Part shown: positions 1 through 10,398 of the stretch, one piece after another
How positions within the stretch are numbered: the stretch's first letter is position 1
How the letters are laid out: each line of letters begins with the position of its first letter
Assembly (NCBI RefSeq): GCF_002000085.1
Contig: NZ_MUZU01000007.1
Coordinates: 184,739 to 248,738 of the forward strand
From: Pseudocolwellia agarivorans
GTDB lineage: Bacteria; Pseudomonadota; Gammaproteobacteria; Enterobacterales; Alteromonadaceae
Length of the DNA: 64,000 nt
Direction of reading: 5' to 3'
Notes under the pieces: model-generated
Told to the model about the DNA's origin: nothing
Database searches by the model: none
The model's input: only the letters and a program-made list of their open reading frames with translations
Position numbers and translations under genes: made by a program

Positions 1-530
1 AGTCGGGGATATTGTTACCTGAATCTATGTCTATAAGTACGTGTGACACTAACGGTCAACCACGTTCTAGAATGGTATTACTCAAAGAATATAATACTGA
101 TGGCTTTGTTTTTTATACAAACTATGGCAGCAGTAAAAGCCAAGAATTAGAAGCAAATAATAAAATATCACTGCTCTTTCATTGGAATGTTTTACAACGC
201 CAAATTCGTATAGAAGGCGAAGTATCAAAAACATCGGCCGAGCAATCTAAACGTTATTTTCATAGCCGAGATAGAGGTAGCCAAATTGGTGCTTGGGCGT
301 CTAAACAAAGCACTAAGTTAACATCTTCTGGTGAGTTAAAAGAACGTGAAGCTTATTATAAGAAGAAGTTCGCAGGTTTAGCGGAAATTCCTTACCCTGA
401 GTTTTGGGGTGGTTGGAATGTTAAACCTACTTATATTGAATTCTGGCAAGGTAGAGCGAGTAGATTGCACGATAGGATCTGCTTTGAAAAACATAACAAC
501 AAATGGACTCATTTTAAACGTCATCCATAA
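1..530 (+). CDS. pdxH: Pyridoxamine 5'-phosphate oxidase (5' end cut off by window edge)
   Basis: FMN-dependent oxidase that converts pyridoxine or pyridoxamine phosphate to pyridoxal phosphate, the last step of vitamin B6 synthesis and salvage. The visible frame is open to base 3, so the true start lies outside the window; roughly 40 N-terminal residues of the usual 210-220 are missing. Family landmarks are present: the RMVLLKEY strand, the FYTNYGSSKSQELE region (FMN contact), SLLFHW, RQIRIEG, YFHSRDRGSQIGAWAS and the C-terminal FWQGRASRLHDR segment that ends in the HDR active-site loop. The TTG at 12 is in frame but is not a credible start because conserved sequence is already running there. 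It is a single gene facing the oad operon across a shared terminator. Confidence 0.93.
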   Translation, partial: SGILLPESMSISTCDTNGQPRSRMVLLKEYNTDGFVFYTNYGSSKSQELEANNKISLLFHWNVLQRQIRIEGEVSKTSAEQSKRYFHSRDRGSQIGAWASKQSTKLTSSGELKEREAYYKKKFAGLAEIPYPEFWGGWNVKPTYIEFWQGRASRLHDRICFEKHNNKWTHFKRHP

Positions 531-607
531 TCAACTAAATTATATATTGATTTAAGGAAGGGTGAAGCAAAGTGCTCTTTGTTTGTTCAACAATATTCAG
601 ACAATAA

Positions 608-639
608 AAAAGCGCAAACAATAAAATGTTTGCGCTTTT
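608..639. terminator. Bidirectional rho-independent terminator between pdxH and oadB
   Basis: A perfect 13-bp stem (608-620 with 627-639) around a 6-nt AT loop has A runs before and T runs after it. It lies between two convergent genes and can serve both. Confidence 0.85.
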
Positions 640-677
640 GTGTTTCTAACTTGTTAATAATTCTTAGTACCTAATAA

Positions 678-1811
678 TTATCCGCCAACTAAGGCTAATA
701 AAATCCCAGCAGCAACTGCAGAACCTAGTACACCAGCAACATTTGGTCCCATAGCATGCATTAACAAGAAGTTATGCGGATTAGCTTCTAAGCCAACCTT
801 ATTTGCTACACGAGCCGCCATAGGTACAGCAGAAACACCTGCAGCACCAATTAATGGATTAATAGGATCTTTACTCACTTTATTCATAAACTTAGCCATC
901 AGTACACCTGATGCAGTACCAATTGAGAATGCAACAGCACCTAAGCCTAAAATACCTAAGGTTTCAACGTTTAAAAACGCATGAGCACTTAATTTAGAAC
1001 CAACACCTAAACCTAAAAATATCGTCGTAATGTTAATTAATTCGTTTTGAGCTGTTGTACTTAAACGATCAACAACACCCGATTCACGCATTAAGTTACC
1101 TAAACAGAACATACCAACCAACGGAGTAGCTGACGGTAAAAAGAATATTGTCATTAGCAACACACCTAATGGGAATATAATTTTTTCTATCTTAGTAACA
1201 TGACGAAGTTGAGCCATTTCAATTTTACGTTCATCAACACTGGTTAAAGCACGCATAATTGGTGGTTGAATAATAGGAACAAGCGCCATGTATGAATACG
1301 CGGCAACAGCGATAGCACCCAATAATTCAGGCGCTAGCTTAGAAGCTAAAAATATTGCTGTAGGCCCATCGGCACCACCAATAATCGCAATAGCAGAAGC
1401 GTCTTTCAGTGTAAACTCAATACCAGGAATCGCATTTAAAGCAATAGCACCAAATAACGTAGCAAATATACCAAACTGAGCAGCAGCACCTAAAAACAAC
1501 ATTTTAGGGTTAGCAATAAGCGCCCCAAAGTCTGTCATGGCACCTACCCCCATAAATATAATGAGTGGGAATATACCCGTATCAATACCTGCGTAGTAGA
1601 TATAATGTAATAATCCACCCACTTCAGAGAAACCGGCAACAGGGATATTCGTTAATATTGCACCGAATCCCATAGGAAGTAACAATAAAGGCTCAAAGTT
1701 ACGCGCTATTGCTAAATACAATAACCCACAACCTACCAACATCATTACCACTTGGCCAACTTCAAAGTTAGCTAAGCCAGTAGACAACCATAATGTATGT
1801 AATGCTTCCAT
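678..1811 (-). CDS. oadB: Oxaloacetate decarboxylase beta subunit (Na+ pump)
   Basis: Integral membrane subunit that decarboxylates carboxybiotin and couples this to outward Na+ transport. The 377-residue protein is almost entirely hydrophobic, with a run of about nine to eleven predicted membrane segments. The conserved motif [10 protein letters not shown] is at residues 145-154; its Asp148 matches the aspartate known in this family to be essential for Na+ and proton coupling. The start is supported by AGGTGA about 7 bases upstream. It is the last gene of oadGAB, starting 8 bp after oadA, and is followed by the terminator at 608-639. The methylmalonyl-CoA and glutaconyl-CoA decarboxylase beta subunits are close relatives, but the partner alpha subunit here is of the OadA type. 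Confidence 0.95.
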   Translation of the reverse strand: MEALHTLWLSTGLANFEVGQVVMMLVGCGLLYLAIARNFEPLLLLPMGFGAILTNIPVAGFSEVGGLLHYIYYAGIDTGIFPLIIFMGVGAMTDFGALIANPKMLFLGAAAQFGIFATLFGAIALNAIPGIEFTLKDASAIAIIGGADGPTAIFLASKLAPELLGAIAVAAYSYMALVPIIQPPIMRALTSVDERKIEMAQLRHVTKIEKIIFPLGVLLMTIFFLPSATPLVGMFCLGNLMRESGVVDRLSTTAQNELINITTIFLGLGVGSKLSAHAFLNVETLGILGLGAVAFSIGTASGVLMAKFMNKVSKDPINPLIGAAGVSAVPMAARVANKVGLEANPHNFLLMHAMGPNVAGVLGSAVAAGILLALVGG

Positions 1812-1819
1812 TATTTCAC

Positions 1820-3595
1820 CTATGCTAAGCTTAGTAAGGTATCGCCAACAGTTACAGAGTCACCCTCTTTAACATGTATAGCAACAATTTCGCCTGCACT
1901 TACTGCACGAATTTCTGTTTCCATTTTCATTGCTTCCATCACAATAACAACTTCACCAGCTTCAACCGCTTCACCTTCATTCACTAACACTTTAAAAATG
2001 TTACCTGCTAATGGTGCATTTAGTGTTTCTGCAGCACTAACCGATGTTGACTGCTTAAGCATTTCACCACCGGGAGCATGTGAAACACTTTCAAGGCTTC
2101 CACCTGGAGCAACAACAACGTCATAAACTTTACCGTCAACACTTACTGCGTAATTCTCAGTAGGCTTATCTTCTTTCGATGCTGGTGCAGAAGCTTTAGC
2201 TGATTCTTTAGTAGGAACCGGTTCAAAAGCAGATGGATTGTTACGGTTTTCTAAAAACTTCAAACCAATTTGCGGGAATAATGCATAAGTTAATACATCA
2301 TCAATTTCATCATCAGCTAGCGTGATTGACTTTTCTTTCGCTAAATTAGATAACTCAATTGATAAAGCGTCCATTTCTGGTTCAATTAAATCAGCAGGAC
2401 GACATGTAATAGCTTCAGTGCCATCAAGTACTTTAGCTTGTAGCTCAGCATCAACAGGAGAAGCAGTAGCGCCATATTCGCCTTTTAAGATACCAGCAGT
2501 TTCTTTTGTAATAGACTTATAACGTTCGCCTGTAAGTACGTTTAGTACGGCTTGTGTTCCAACAATTTGAGATGTTGGAGTAACTAAAGGAATATTACCT
2601 AAGTCTTTACGTACACGAGGGATCTCTTTTAATACTTCATCAAATTTATCTGATGCGCCTTGCTCTTTTAATTGGCTTTCCATGTTAGTTAACATGCCAC
2701 CAGGTACTTGAGCTAGGAGAATACGAGCATCTACACCTTTTAAGCTACCTTCAAATTTTGCATACTTTTCACGTACGCCTCTAAAATATGCAGCAACTTC
2801 AGCCATTTTAACTACGTCTAAGCCTGAATCACGTGGCGTACCATCTACAATGGATGCGATAGTTTCTGTTGGTGAATGCCCATAAGTTTGGCTCATTGAA
2901 GAAATAGATGTATCAATAACATCAATACCTGCATCAATTGCTTTCATATGTGTTGCAACACTTAAGCCTGTTGTAGCATGACAATGTAATGAAATAGGTA
3001 AAGCTACTGTTTCTTTTAATTTAGCAATTAACTCAGCTGCAAAGTAAGGTTTAAGTAAGCCAGACATATCTTTAATACATAAAGAATGTGCTCCCATATC
3101 CTCAAGCTTTTTCGCCATAGTTAACCAGCCTTCAAGCGTATGAACAGGACTTTCGGTATAACTTAATGTTCCTTGAGCATGCGCTCCAACTTTTACAGCT
3201 GCTTTAATTGATGTTTCTAAGTTACGAACATCATTCATAGCATCAAAAATACGGAAAACGTCAACACCATTTACGTGTGCACGCTCTACAAATTTTTCTA
3301 CTACGTCATCAGCATAATGACGGTAACCTAAAATGTTTTGTCCACGAAATAACATTTGTTGTTTCGTTTTAGGCATCGCTTTTTTAAGGGCACGAATACG
3401 CTCCCAAGGATCTTCACCTAAATAACGAATACATGAGTCGAAAGTTGCTCCACCCCATGACTCGATTGACCAATACCCAATATCATCTAATGTAGAAGCA
3501 ATGGGTAGCATATCTTCAAGGCGTAATCTTGTCGCTAATAGTGATTGATGACCGTCACGTAAAACGACCTCAGTGATACCTAAAGGCTTTGACAT
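1820..3595 (-). CDS. oadA: Oxaloacetate decarboxylase alpha subunit (biotin-carrying carboxyltransferase)
   Basis: Transfers the carboxyl group from oxaloacetate to a covalently bound biotin, giving pyruvate. The 591-residue protein has an N-terminal carboxyltransferase TIM barrel beginning with the DGHQSLLAT signature (residues 14-22). The metal-binding LHCHATTG motif follows, then a PYC/OAD domain to about residue 450, an Ala/Pro/Lys-rich linker and a C-terminal biotinyl domain. The biotin-attachment motif EAMKMET places the modified lysine at residue 557, 35 residues from the end as is usual. The start has AGGAG 7 bases upstream. It lies between oadG and oadB in one operon; all three are needed for a working pump. 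Confidence 0.97.
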   Translation of the reverse strand: MSKPLGITEVVLRDGHQSLLATRLRLEDMLPIASTLDDIGYWSIESWGGATFDSCIRYLGEDPWERIRALKKAMPKTKQQMLFRGQNILGYRHYADDVVEKFVERAHVNGVDVFRIFDAMNDVRNLETSIKAAVKVGAHAQGTLSYTESPVHTLEGWLTMAKKLEDMGAHSLCIKDMSGLLKPYFAAELIAKLKETVALPISLHCHATTGLSVATHMKAIDAGIDVIDTSISSMSQTYGHSPTETIASIVDGTPRDSGLDVVKMAEVAAYFRGVREKYAKFEGSLKGVDARILLAQVPGGMLTNMESQLKEQGASDKFDEVLKEIPRVRKDLGNIPLVTPTSQIVGTQAVLNVLTGERYKSITKETAGILKGEYGATASPVDAELQAKVLDGTEAITCRPADLIEPEMDALSIELSNLAKEKSITLADDEIDDVLTYALFPQIGLKFLENRNNPSAFEPVPTKESAKASAPASKEDKPTENYAVSVDGKVYDVVVAPGGSLESVSHAPGGEMLKQSTSVSAAETLNAPLAGNIFKVLVNEGEAVEAGEVVIVMEAMKMETEIRAVSAGEIVAIHVKEGDSVTVGDTLLSLA

Positions 3596-3615
3596 GAATA
3601 TGCTCCTATCTATTT

Positions 3616-3879
3616 TTAATTATGTTGACTACGATATTTTGAAACAGCCGAAGATATAGCAGCAACTACACTTGGCGAAACACTATCTGTAGACTTGTTC
3701 GAAGCTTTATTAGCTCTCGATGATTTAGTTTGAGGTATAGCATCCGGATATTTAATTGCTAACTTAGCTAATACAGCGTTAATAAACACTACCAATAAAC
3801 CAAGAAATGCGAAAACAAAAACCATACCGGCAAGCATTAATGTGCCTGCTTCAATAAATAATTCGTTTAGATGTTCCAT
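3616..3879 (-). CDS. oadG: Oxaloacetate decarboxylase gamma subunit
   Basis: Small membrane anchor that joins OadA to OadB. The 87-residue protein has one N-terminal membrane helix (about residues 12-36) followed by a polar tail rich in Ser, Lys and Asn, the usual layout for the family. Sequence identity in OadG is always low, so the call leans on size, topology and position as first gene of oadGAB. A GAGG ribosome binding site lies 7 bases upstream of the ATG. The operon's promoter must lie upstream of 3879, where a 14-bp palindrome at 4044-4057 is a candidate operator. Confidence 0.85.
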   Translation of the reverse strand: MEHLNELFIEAGTLMLAGMVFVFAFLGLLVVFINAVLAKLAIKYPDAIPQTKSSRANKASNKSTDSVSPSVVAAISSAVSKYRSQHN

Positions 3880-4396
3880 TTTAGAACCTCAGATCACTCT
3901 AAAGATAATTAGAATAATCACTCCAATAACTAAAAACAAATTGTTTTTTCTATTTTCAGAAAAATAACATTTAGTCAATAGCATAAAATACTTAATATTC
4001 ACTATTATTGATAATTATTCAGAACATAGTATTACAAAAATCGAATTGTATACAATTTAGCGTCAGCATAAACAAGAGCTATAGAGGATAATTTTATTTT
4101 TGCATACAATATACATAAGAGGCGTCTGTAGTCATAATTATTCATATTTATATGAATAAAATTTATTATACAAACGACAGCTTTCGTATTAAATACTCAT
4201 TAAATGGATTAATTAATCAGACAGAACAACTTAACTTACTGTAATAATTTGGGGCGTAGCTATGACATACAACCAATACAACTTATCTGTTCACATCAGT
4301 CATCACCCATTAGATAAGATAAATTTTATTATTTTTATAAGCGCTGTACGCATTAATAGACTTGGTATTATTTACTGAATAAATTTTAGGCGAAAA
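3880..4396. other. AT-rich intergenic region upstream of oadGAB
   Basis: About 500 bp with no credible gene on either strand. It should hold the oadGAB promoter. The only structured element I see is the palindrome at 4044-4057. A partly similar half site occurs near 4104 (CATACAATATACATA). Confidence 0.5.
4044..4057. promoter_or_regulatory. Perfect 14-bp palindrome, possible GntR-type operator for oadGAB
   Basis: AATTGTATACAATT is a perfect inverted repeat centred about 170 bp upstream of the oadG start codon. Its core TTGTATACAA resembles operators of FadR/VanR-subfamily GntR regulators (TNGTNNNACNA style). No such regulator is in the window, so the link to oadGAB is inference. Confidence 0.35.
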
Positions 4397-4420
4397 AAAA
4401 CCAGTCATAAGACTGGTTTT
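4397..4420 (-). terminator. Terminator of the tRNA transcription unit
   Basis: CCAGTC/GACTGG stem with ATAA loop, extended by A-T pairs, sits 9 bases past the 3' end of the last tRNA-Arg. It is flanked by A and T runs, so it can act on the minus strand as the end of the tRNA-Ser/Arg/Arg transcript. Confidence 0.8.
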
Positions 4421-4428
4421 TTTTAAAT

Positions 4429-4505
4429 TGGCGGACGCGGCAGGAGTCGAACCTGCGACCGCCTGGTTCGTAGCCAGGTACTCTATCCAGCTGAGCTACG
4501 CGTCC
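4429..4505 (-). tRNA. tRNA-Arg (anticodon ACG), copy 2 of the unit
   Basis: 77-nt tRNA with acceptor stem GGACGCG/CGCGTCC, discriminator G and an encoded CCA end. The D arm is GCTC..GAGT, the anticodon stem CCTGG/CCAGG carries loop CTACGAA (anticodon ACG, reading CGN after inosine modification), and the T arm is GCAGG/CCTGC. It is identical to the copy at 4591-4667. Third gene of a Ser-Arg-Arg tRNA cluster downstream of csrA. Confidence 0.97.
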
Positions 4506-4590
4506 GCAATAAACTTGTTTTATATCTACGTTAAAAGATAAATGATAACCGTATTTACGATCTTTTATATTTAACCACTTAAAGAAAAAG

Positions 4591-4667
4591 TGGCGGACGC
4601 GGCAGGAGTCGAACCTGCGACCGCCTGGTTCGTAGCCAGGTACTCTATCCAGCTGAGCTACGCGTCC
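4591..4667 (-). tRNA. tRNA-Arg (anticodon ACG), copy 1 of the unit
   Basis: Same 77-nt gene as at 4429-4505, with an encoded CCA end and anticodon ACG. The 5' flanks of both copies also match over about 20 bases, showing a tandem duplication with a 162-bp period. It lies between tRNA-Ser and the other tRNA-Arg in one transcript. Confidence 0.97.
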
Positions 4668-4723
4668 GCAATAAACTTATTTTATATCTATGTTTAAGAT
4701 ATCTTTTTCACAACCATTAAAAT

Positions 4724-4817
<94 letters not shown>

Positions 4818-4827
4818 AATGGACGCG

Positions 4828-4856
4828 AATATTAATGGATATAAAAAATAAGTCAA
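4828..4856 (-). promoter_or_regulatory. Sigma-70 promoter of the tRNA-Ser/Arg/Arg unit with GC-rich discriminator
   Basis: On the minus strand a TTGACT -35 box (4851-4856) is spaced 17 bp from an AATATT -10 box (4828-4833). A CGCGTCC discriminator follows, then tRNA-Ser 10 bp from the -10 box. A GC-rich discriminator is typical of stable-RNA promoters that are shut down by ppGpp and DksA. The csrA terminator upstream argues that this promoter is independent of csrA. Confidence 0.65.
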
Positions 4857-4929
4857 ACATTTTTTGTAGATTTATTTCTGTTTGGTGAGATTTCAGGCAA
4901 GACGTTTAATTTTCAGGCATAAATATACA

Positions 4930-4953
4930 AAAAGCCGACAACTGTCGGCTTTT
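4930..4953 (-). terminator. Terminator after csrA
   Basis: Perfect 11-bp stem AAAAGCCGACA/TGTCGGCTTTT with a 2-base loop, 14 bp past the csrA stop codon. It separates csrA from the tRNA unit. Confidence 0.85.
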
Positions 4954-4967
4954 AATATTTATCAGAA

Positions 4968-5159
4968 TTAACTATCTGCTGGCTCTGCATTACCTTTTTC
5001 AGATTGAATTCTCATATAAATTTCTTCTCGGTGTACTGAAATTTCTTTCGGAGCATTTACACCTATTCTTACTTGATTGCCTTTAACGCCTAAAACAGTA
5101 ACAGTAACTTCATCACCAATCATAAGAGTTTCGCCTACACGGCGCGTTAATATTAACAT
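4968..5159 (-). CDS. csrA: Carbon storage regulator CsrA
   Basis: Small dimeric RNA-binding protein that represses or stabilises mRNAs by binding GGA motifs in leaders. In enterics it represses glycogen synthesis genes, so the large glg operon in this window is a plausible target, but that is inference. The protein is 63 residues and opens with the standard [16 protein letters not shown]; the family core including [19 protein letters not shown] is intact. An in-frame ATG 33 bases upstream would add 11 non-conserved residues; the start at 5159 is chosen because AAGGAAAT lies just before it and the family begins there. It is monocistronic, with its own terminator. Confidence 0.97.
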   Translation of the reverse strand: MLILTRRVGETLMIGDEVTVTVLGVKGNQVRIGVNAPKEISVHREEIYMRIQSEKGNAEPADS

Positions 5160-5704
5160 ATTGATTTCCTTTTTATTTAATTCGGGATCCACTAAAGATT
5201 TATAAGCTAGTAATAAATTTAAATTTAGTCTAAAAATTATAATAAAGCACTATATCTATTCAAAAAAACTTTAACTTTTTTATAAAAATGCATTTTAATA
5301 TTTAAATACCACTAATATATTTAAATATTAAACAATAAAATTAAAGCAGTAATGAAGTACTACATATAATTATTGCGTATATTAACAAGCTTATCGATGC
5401 AATAAACAACAAAATTTGTATTTAATGCACATTATTTAATAGTACAGCCCAAAAAAAACACAATATTAACAAAATAAAAACATTTTAATCACAAATTCAA
5501 TATAACACTTGTGATAACTCGTCATTATTCATTAAAGCCCTCCCCTTATTGAGCAAATTAAAAAGGCTTATCTATTACGCTATTCTTTTCGAAAGATATT
5601 TTAGACACAAGATTAAAACTAAAATAATTAGCCATAGAAGAGACGACTTTGAATCAGTATCTTATTTATATAGTGCTTTTTAAACTTAGACTTTGTTGCC
5701 TTTA
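5160..5704. other. AT-rich intergenic region upstream of csrA
   Basis: About 545 bp with no credible gene. It must contain the csrA promoter(s), but none is convincing by eye in such AT-rich sequence. The usual upstream neighbours of csrA (alaS, recX or lysC) are absent. The repeat element at 5705-6057 follows directly. Confidence 0.5.
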
Positions 5705-6057
5705 TATACCCGTTATCATTCAGGATGCAGGTTTCAGTGAGAACTAAAAACAATTTGGGCACAGATTTCATGTTCCAGACGAAATCTCACATCCATTTAT
5801 GCAAGGCATTAAGTTTACGTCATGGTTATTCTCGGTAACTGCTCCTGCGTTACCCTAATGTCCTACATCCATGTAGGAACCTGACTAAAGTTAATAACGA
5901 AGCATAAATTGTTTTTAGCCCCATCGAAGAAGCACTTGAGCAAAACCACTTCATCAACAATGCTTTTTATAAGGGAACGACGATTATTACAATGCACTGC
6001 CTTGAATTGATATCGCTCAAGTGCTCTGAAATAGCCTCTTGATTGGTAACGGGTATA
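5705..6057. mobile_element. 353-bp MITE-like interspersed repeat with terminal and nested inverted repeats
   Basis: The ends are inverted copies: left TATACCCGTTATCATTC (5705-5721) matches the reverse complement of the right end (6041-6057) at 15 of 17 positions. Inside are a perfect 13-bp inverted repeat (5744-5756 with 5906-5918), a perfect hairpin TCCTACAT/ATGTAGGA (5861-5878), an 11-bp inverted repeat (5931-5941 with 6015-6025) and shorter hairpins (5763-5787, 5834-5854). There is no ORF of note. The design fits a non-autonomous element that can fold into a branched structure. A clear target-site duplication is not visible. Copy number elsewhere in the genome cannot be seen from here. Confidence 0.65.
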
Positions 6058-6134
6058 AACCTTTAAACGCTAACCATTTCTATCATAGGCAGCTTAATAT
6101 CAAATCATATTGGGGAAAAATTAATAGTCATAAA

Positions 6135-6156
6135 AAAAGCGCCTGAAGGCGCTTTT
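6135..6156 (-). terminator. Terminator after topA
   Basis: Perfect stem AAAAGCGCC/GGCGCTTTT with a TGAA tetraloop, 30 bp past the topA stop, followed on the minus strand by a T run. Confidence 0.85.
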
Positions 6157-6187
6157 AAATAAATATAAAGTAATACAACCAGTAAAT

Positions 6188-8860
6188 TTATGCTTTTACA
6201 GCTTTTTTAACTTTAGTTTTAGGCTTCGCTTTAGCTTTTACGGCTTTCTTTTTAGCTTCTTCAACCCATTTATTATCAATGTACTTTGCCGTCCAGCCTG
6301 TTGCTTTACCGTCAACCTCTGTCATAACATATTGCTCTTTAGTTTTGCGGCTAAATCGAACAATCGCTAAATTACCATCAGGATCTTTGACTGGAGCATC
6401 AGCTAAATAATAAAATTTAGATGATATTCTATCTCTGAACCTCAGAAGCTCCTCTACTTTCGGAGCTCTAGTTTCTCGAGATTTAGGGAAAGTATTTGCG
6501 GCTAAAAATATTCCAGCAGCGCCATCTCTTAGAACAAAATGTGCATCAGATTTTTCACAAGGCAATTCAGGTAATTGTACTGGGTCTTCTTTCGGCGGCG
6601 CAGCTTCACCACTTGCTAAAAGCTTACGTGTATTTTTACATTCGCTATTTGTACAATCAAAGTACTTACCAAATCGACCTGATTTGAGTTCCATTTCAGA
6701 TTCACAGCGATCACATTCTAAAATAGGCCCTTCATAGCCTTTTATTTTAAATTCGCCCTTTTCAACTTCAATACCATCACATACGGGGTTATTACCACAA
6801 ACATGTAACTTTCTAGTTTCATCAATAAGATAACTATCCATTGCTGTATTACATTTTTTACAACGATGCATAGCTCTAAGAGCTTCAGTTTCTTGATCTT
6901 CAGCTAAAACACTTACCGCTTCTTCACCTGCGGTAAGGTTCATTGTTGTTGTACAACGCTCCTTCGGAGGTAGAGCATAACCAGAACAACCTAAGAAAAC
7001 TCCGGTTGAAGCGGTTCTAATCCCCATTTTACGACCACACGTTGGACATTCAATATCAGTAAGAACAGGTTCATTATTTCTCATTCCCCCTTCTTCAGTT
7101 GGCATATCCGCCACACTTAACTGTTTAGTGAAGTTACTATAAAAATTATTTAGAACATCTTTCCAATTTGCTTTACCACCAGCAACCTCATCAAGCTCTT
7201 GTTCCATATTTGCAGTGAAATCATAACTCATTAGATTAACAAAGCTTTCAGACAAACTATCAGTAACAATTTCACCCATTTTTTCAGCATAGAAACGTTT
7301 TTTATCTAAACGAACATAACCGCGATCTTGAATGGTAGAGATAATTGATGCGTAGGTAGAAGGTCGACCGATAGAACGTTTTTCTAATTCTTTCACCAAT
7401 GAAGCTTCACCAAAACGTGCCGGTGGTTTAGTAAAGTGCTGAGAAGGGTTCAGTTGCTCCAAAGTCAGTACTTCACCTACCGATAAGTCAGGTAGGTGTT
7501 TATCATCACCTTTAGATAATTGCGGATGAACACGTGTCCAACCATCAAATTGCATTACACGACCTTTAGCTTTTAAATTAAAGGTAGCAGCACCAATGGT
7601 TAATGTACTTACGGTGTATCTTGCTGCGGTCATTTGACAAGCAACAAACTGACGCCAAATTAAGTCATAGAGTTTTTTCGCATCTGCTTCAATACCTTCC
7701 ATAAAGGCAGACTCCATCTTCACATTTGATGGGCGTATCGCTTCATGCGCTTCTTGTGCGTTGCCTTTACTGCTATATAGTTTTGCTTTTTCTGGTAAAT
7801 AATTTTCACCAAAAGTATCGGCAATATAACCTCTACACATTTCAACAGCATCTTTACTTAAGTTGGTTGAATCTGTACGCATATAGGTTATATGACCGGC
7901 TTCATATAAACGTTGTGCTAAGCCCATAGTACGCTTAACACCAAAACCTAATTTAGTACTTGCTGCTTGTTGCAATGTTGAAGTAATAAAAGGTGCTGAT
8001 GGCGTACTTTTTGACGGCTTGTCTTCTCGCTTATCAACAGTGTAAGTCGCATCATTTAAAACAGCTAAAGCTTTATCTGTATCTGCCTTATTAGTTGGCT
8101 TAAACGCTTTACCATTGTTATGAGTTACATCTAATTCAAAATCTAACCCTGTTTTAGTTTTAGTATCTGCAGTAATTTCCCAAAACTCTTCAGGAACAAA
8201 TGCTTTAATTTCACGTTCTTTTTCTACAACTAACTTAACAGCTACAGATTGAACACGCCCAGCAGAAAGACCACGAGCTACTTTCTTCCACAGTAACGGG
8301 CTTACCATAAAACCAACAACACGATCTAAAAAGCGACGAGCTTGTTGAGCATTAACACCCGGCATACTTAATTCGCCTGGTGTTGAAAAAGCTTGCTGTA
8401 TTGCGTTTTCAGTTATTTCATTAAAAACAACGCGCTTAAATTTGTCGTCGCTACCACCAATTATTTCTTTTAAATGCCACGCGATTGCTTCTCCCTCGCG
8501 ATCCAAATCGGTTGCGAGATATATGGTATCAGCAGTGCTGGCTAATTTAGTAAGTTCACTAACGACTTTTTCTTTACCTGGAAGTATTTGATAATTAGCT
8601 TCCCAATCTTTATCAGGATTAATCCCCATTCGATTAACTAAAGCTTCTTTATCTCTTTTTTCTTTATATTTAGCTTTGGCTGCGGGTGTCATTTTACGAA
8701 CTTCAGCAGGAGACTTTGCAGGAACTTTTTTACCCGTACTTCCATGGGGTAAATCACGTACATGACCTACACTAGATTTTACAATAAAGTCTTTACCAAG
8801 GTATTTGTTAATTGTCTTCGCTTTGGCTGGTGATTCGACAATTACCAGAGATTTTCCCAT
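6188..8860 (-). CDS. topA: DNA topoisomerase I (type IA)
   Basis: Relaxes negative supercoils by passing one strand through a transient 5'-phosphotyrosine break. The 890-residue protein starts with the Toprim domain ([14 protein letters not shown], then [13 protein letters not shown]). The cleavage core carries [14 protein letters not shown], with the catalytic tyrosine near residue 326, and [12 protein letters not shown]. Three C-terminal zinc-finger modules each have Cys pairs (CPTCG, CKKC, CDRC). A Lys/Ala-rich tail of about 20 residues ends the protein, consistent with nucleic-acid or RNA polymerase contacts in the family. Length is close to the 865 of E. coli. It is a single gene with its own terminator. 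Confidence 0.97.
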   Translation of the reverse strand: MGKSLVIVESPAKAKTINKYLGKDFIVKSSVGHVRDLPHGSTGKKVPAKSPAEVRKMTPAAKAKYKEKRDKEALVNRMGINPDKDWEANYQILPGKEKVVSELTKLASTADTIYLATDLDREGEAIAWHLKEIIGGSDDKFKRVVFNEITENAIQQAFSTPGELSMPGVNAQQARRFLDRVVGFMVSPLLWKKVARGLSAGRVQSVAVKLVVEKEREIKAFVPEEFWEITADTKTKTGLDFELDVTHNNGKAFKPTNKADTDKALAVLNDATYTVDKREDKPSKSTPSAPFITSTLQQAASTKLGFGVKRTMGLAQRLYEAGHITYMRTDSTNLSKDAVEMCRGYIADTFGENYLPEKAKLYSSKGNAQEAHEAIRPSNVKMESAFMEGIEADAKKLYDLIWRQFVACQMTAARYTVSTLTIGAATFNLKAKGRVMQFDGWTRVHPQLSKGDDKHLPDLSVGEVLTLEQLNPSQHFTKPPARFGEASLVKELEKRSIGRPSTYASIISTIQDRGYVRLDKKRFYAEKMGEIVTDSLSESFVNLMSYDFTANMEQELDEVAGGKANWKDVLNNFYSNFTKQLSVADMPTEEGGMRNNEPVLTDIECPTCGRKMGIRTASTGVFLGCSGYALPPKERCTTTMNLTAGEEAVSVLAEDQETEALRAMHRCKKCNTAMDSYLIDETRKLHVCGNNPVCDGIEVEKGEFKIKGYEGPILECDRCESEMELKSGRFGKYFDCTNSECKNTRKLLASGEAAPPKEDPVQLPELPCEKSDAHFVLRDGAAGIFLAANTFPKSRETRAPKVEELLRFRDRISSKFYYLADAPVKDPDGNLAIVRFSRKTKEQYVMTEVDGKATGWTAKYIDNKWVEEAKKKAVKAKAKPKTKVKKAVKA

Positions 8861-9254
8861 ATGATTTTACATTCCTAGTCACTAATTGAACTAAATCAAT
8901 TAGGTATTATATAGAGTTAAAACTGTTCAATAATTAGGCGAGCAACCAATATATGAGAACAATTCACAATAAAATTGATGATTTAAGTGTTATTTACTAT
9001 TAGATATATCTGCAATTATACAAAGTAACAAGCAAATATTATGATTATATTCGCCTGCGCTAATGCTTTTAGCTATAATGTTTAAGTAATTTCTGGCGTA
9101 ATCATAATCGACTTTTATAAAAAAAATAAGGGTTAATGAAAATAATCATTAATTAATTTTCTATTACAGCCCTTAAAAAACAATGAATCGCCGCATTCCT
9201 CCAAAATTTTTACTTTTATAGATTTATAATTAATACAACATAGTGAGATTTCAC
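8861..9254. other. Divergent intergenic region between topA and the ureohydrolase gene
   Basis: About 390 bp, AT-rich, no ORF of note on either strand. It should hold promoters for both divergent genes. I see no operator-like palindrome or structured element. Confidence 0.5.
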
Positions 9255-10364
9255 ATGACTACATCATGGCTAAATTTAAAAAATAAATTTACGCATTGTT
9301 TATGTCCTCCTGGAAATGGAGTATTTACAGTAAACACGGCAAAAGAACGAAAAGAACAACTACATCAATCACTTTTTGGACAAACAGAAAATATTGAACA
9401 ACTATGGACTTCATCTTTAGATAATTTACCTTCTTCATCTAACGCTGTTATTTTAGGTATAGCTTCAGATTGTGGCGGCGGTATATTAAGGGGAGCGAAT
9501 TGGGGACCTTTATTTGTTCGCGCAACATTATTAGAGCAATACAACGAATTAAATGCTTTTGATCTAGGTGACGTCAGGGTTATTCCGCACTTATTACACG
9601 ATAAATACTTAAATGAAGCCACCATTTCAAATTGCCGAAAAGCATTATATAAAGATGAAAATAGTGAATATCCTGTTAGCCCTTTAACCATCACCGAAGA
9701 TGTATTACACGATTTTTATGCTGAATTCCCTAAAAAAGGCATATTTGGTATTGGTGGCGATCATTCAGTAAGTTACCCGCTCACTAAAGCCTATTTACAA
9801 GCTAAAAAGAAACAAGGTATACGAGCAGCAATTATTCACTTTGATGCCCATACAGACCTACTAGTGGAACGCTTAGGTATAGATTTGTGTTTTGGATCAT
9901 GGTGTACACACATACTTGACGATTTACATGACCACAGTCATTTAATTCAAGTGGGTATTCGCTCAAGTGGAAAACCAAAGTCTCATTGGGAAAGTACCTT
10001 TGGCGTGAAACAACATTGGTCTCATGAAATAAAAGAAAATGGTGTTGAAAATATCATTGAAAATATTTTAAAACAGCTAAAAGATGAAAACATTGATGAG
10101 CTATACGTAAGTTTTGATATTGACGCACTTGATGCATCTATTGCATCGGCTACAGGTACTCCAGAACCCGATGGTATGGATATGAAAGACACAATGCAGA
10201 TACTACGTTCATTAGGTCAAAAGTATCCAATTACTGGTGCTGACATGATGGAAATAGCTCCATTTACCGATAGCTCTGGACTAGGTGAAGAAAGCAGAAA
10301 CAAAACATTAACAGCGTGTGCTGAGATATCCGAATTTTTGATTGAAGAGATGTCGAAAACCTAA
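9255..10364 (+). CDS. Ureohydrolase (arginase/agmatinase/formimidoylglutamase family)
   Basis: Member of the Mn-dependent ureohydrolase fold. All metal-binding motifs are present: GGDHS, then HFDAHTD (Asp-x-His-x-Asp), then SFDIDALD (Asp-x-Asp). The final Glu-rich segment (GADMMEIAPFTD) also fits. At 369 residues it is longer than typical arginases (about 300), mainly through an N-terminal extension of some 60-70 residues before the conserved ILGIASDCGGGILRGANWGP region. The exact substrate (arginine, agmatine, formiminoglutamate or another guanidino compound) cannot be decided. The ATG at 9255 is preferred over the in-frame GTG at 9243 because AGTGAG lies 7 bases before it. It is monocistronic and convergent with the Ig-like lipoprotein gene. 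Confidence 0.85.
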   Translation: MTTSWLNLKNKFTHCLCPPGNGVFTVNTAKERKEQLHQSLFGQTENIEQLWTSSLDNLPSSSNAVILGIASDCGGGILRGANWGPLFVRATLLEQYNELNAFDLGDVRVIPHLLHDKYLNEATISNCRKALYKDENSEYPVSPLTITEDVLHDFYAEFPKKGIFGIGGDHSVSYPLTKAYLQAKKKQGIRAAIIHFDAHTDLLVERLGIDLCFGSWCTHILDDLHDHSHLIQVGIRSSGKPKSHWESTFGVKQHWSHEIKENGVENIIENILKQLKDENIDELYVSFDIDALDASIASATGTPEPDGMDMKDTMQILRSLGQKYPITGADMMEIAPFTDSSGLGEESRNKTLTACAEISEFLIEEMSKT

Positions 10365-10398
10365 TTTATAACTTTTTAAGGCTATATTTAGAACAATA

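Noticed and set aside
12..14. TTG at 12 as the start of pdxH
   Set aside because: Conserved PdxH sequence already runs across the window edge, so the gene is truncated by the window and not a short gene.
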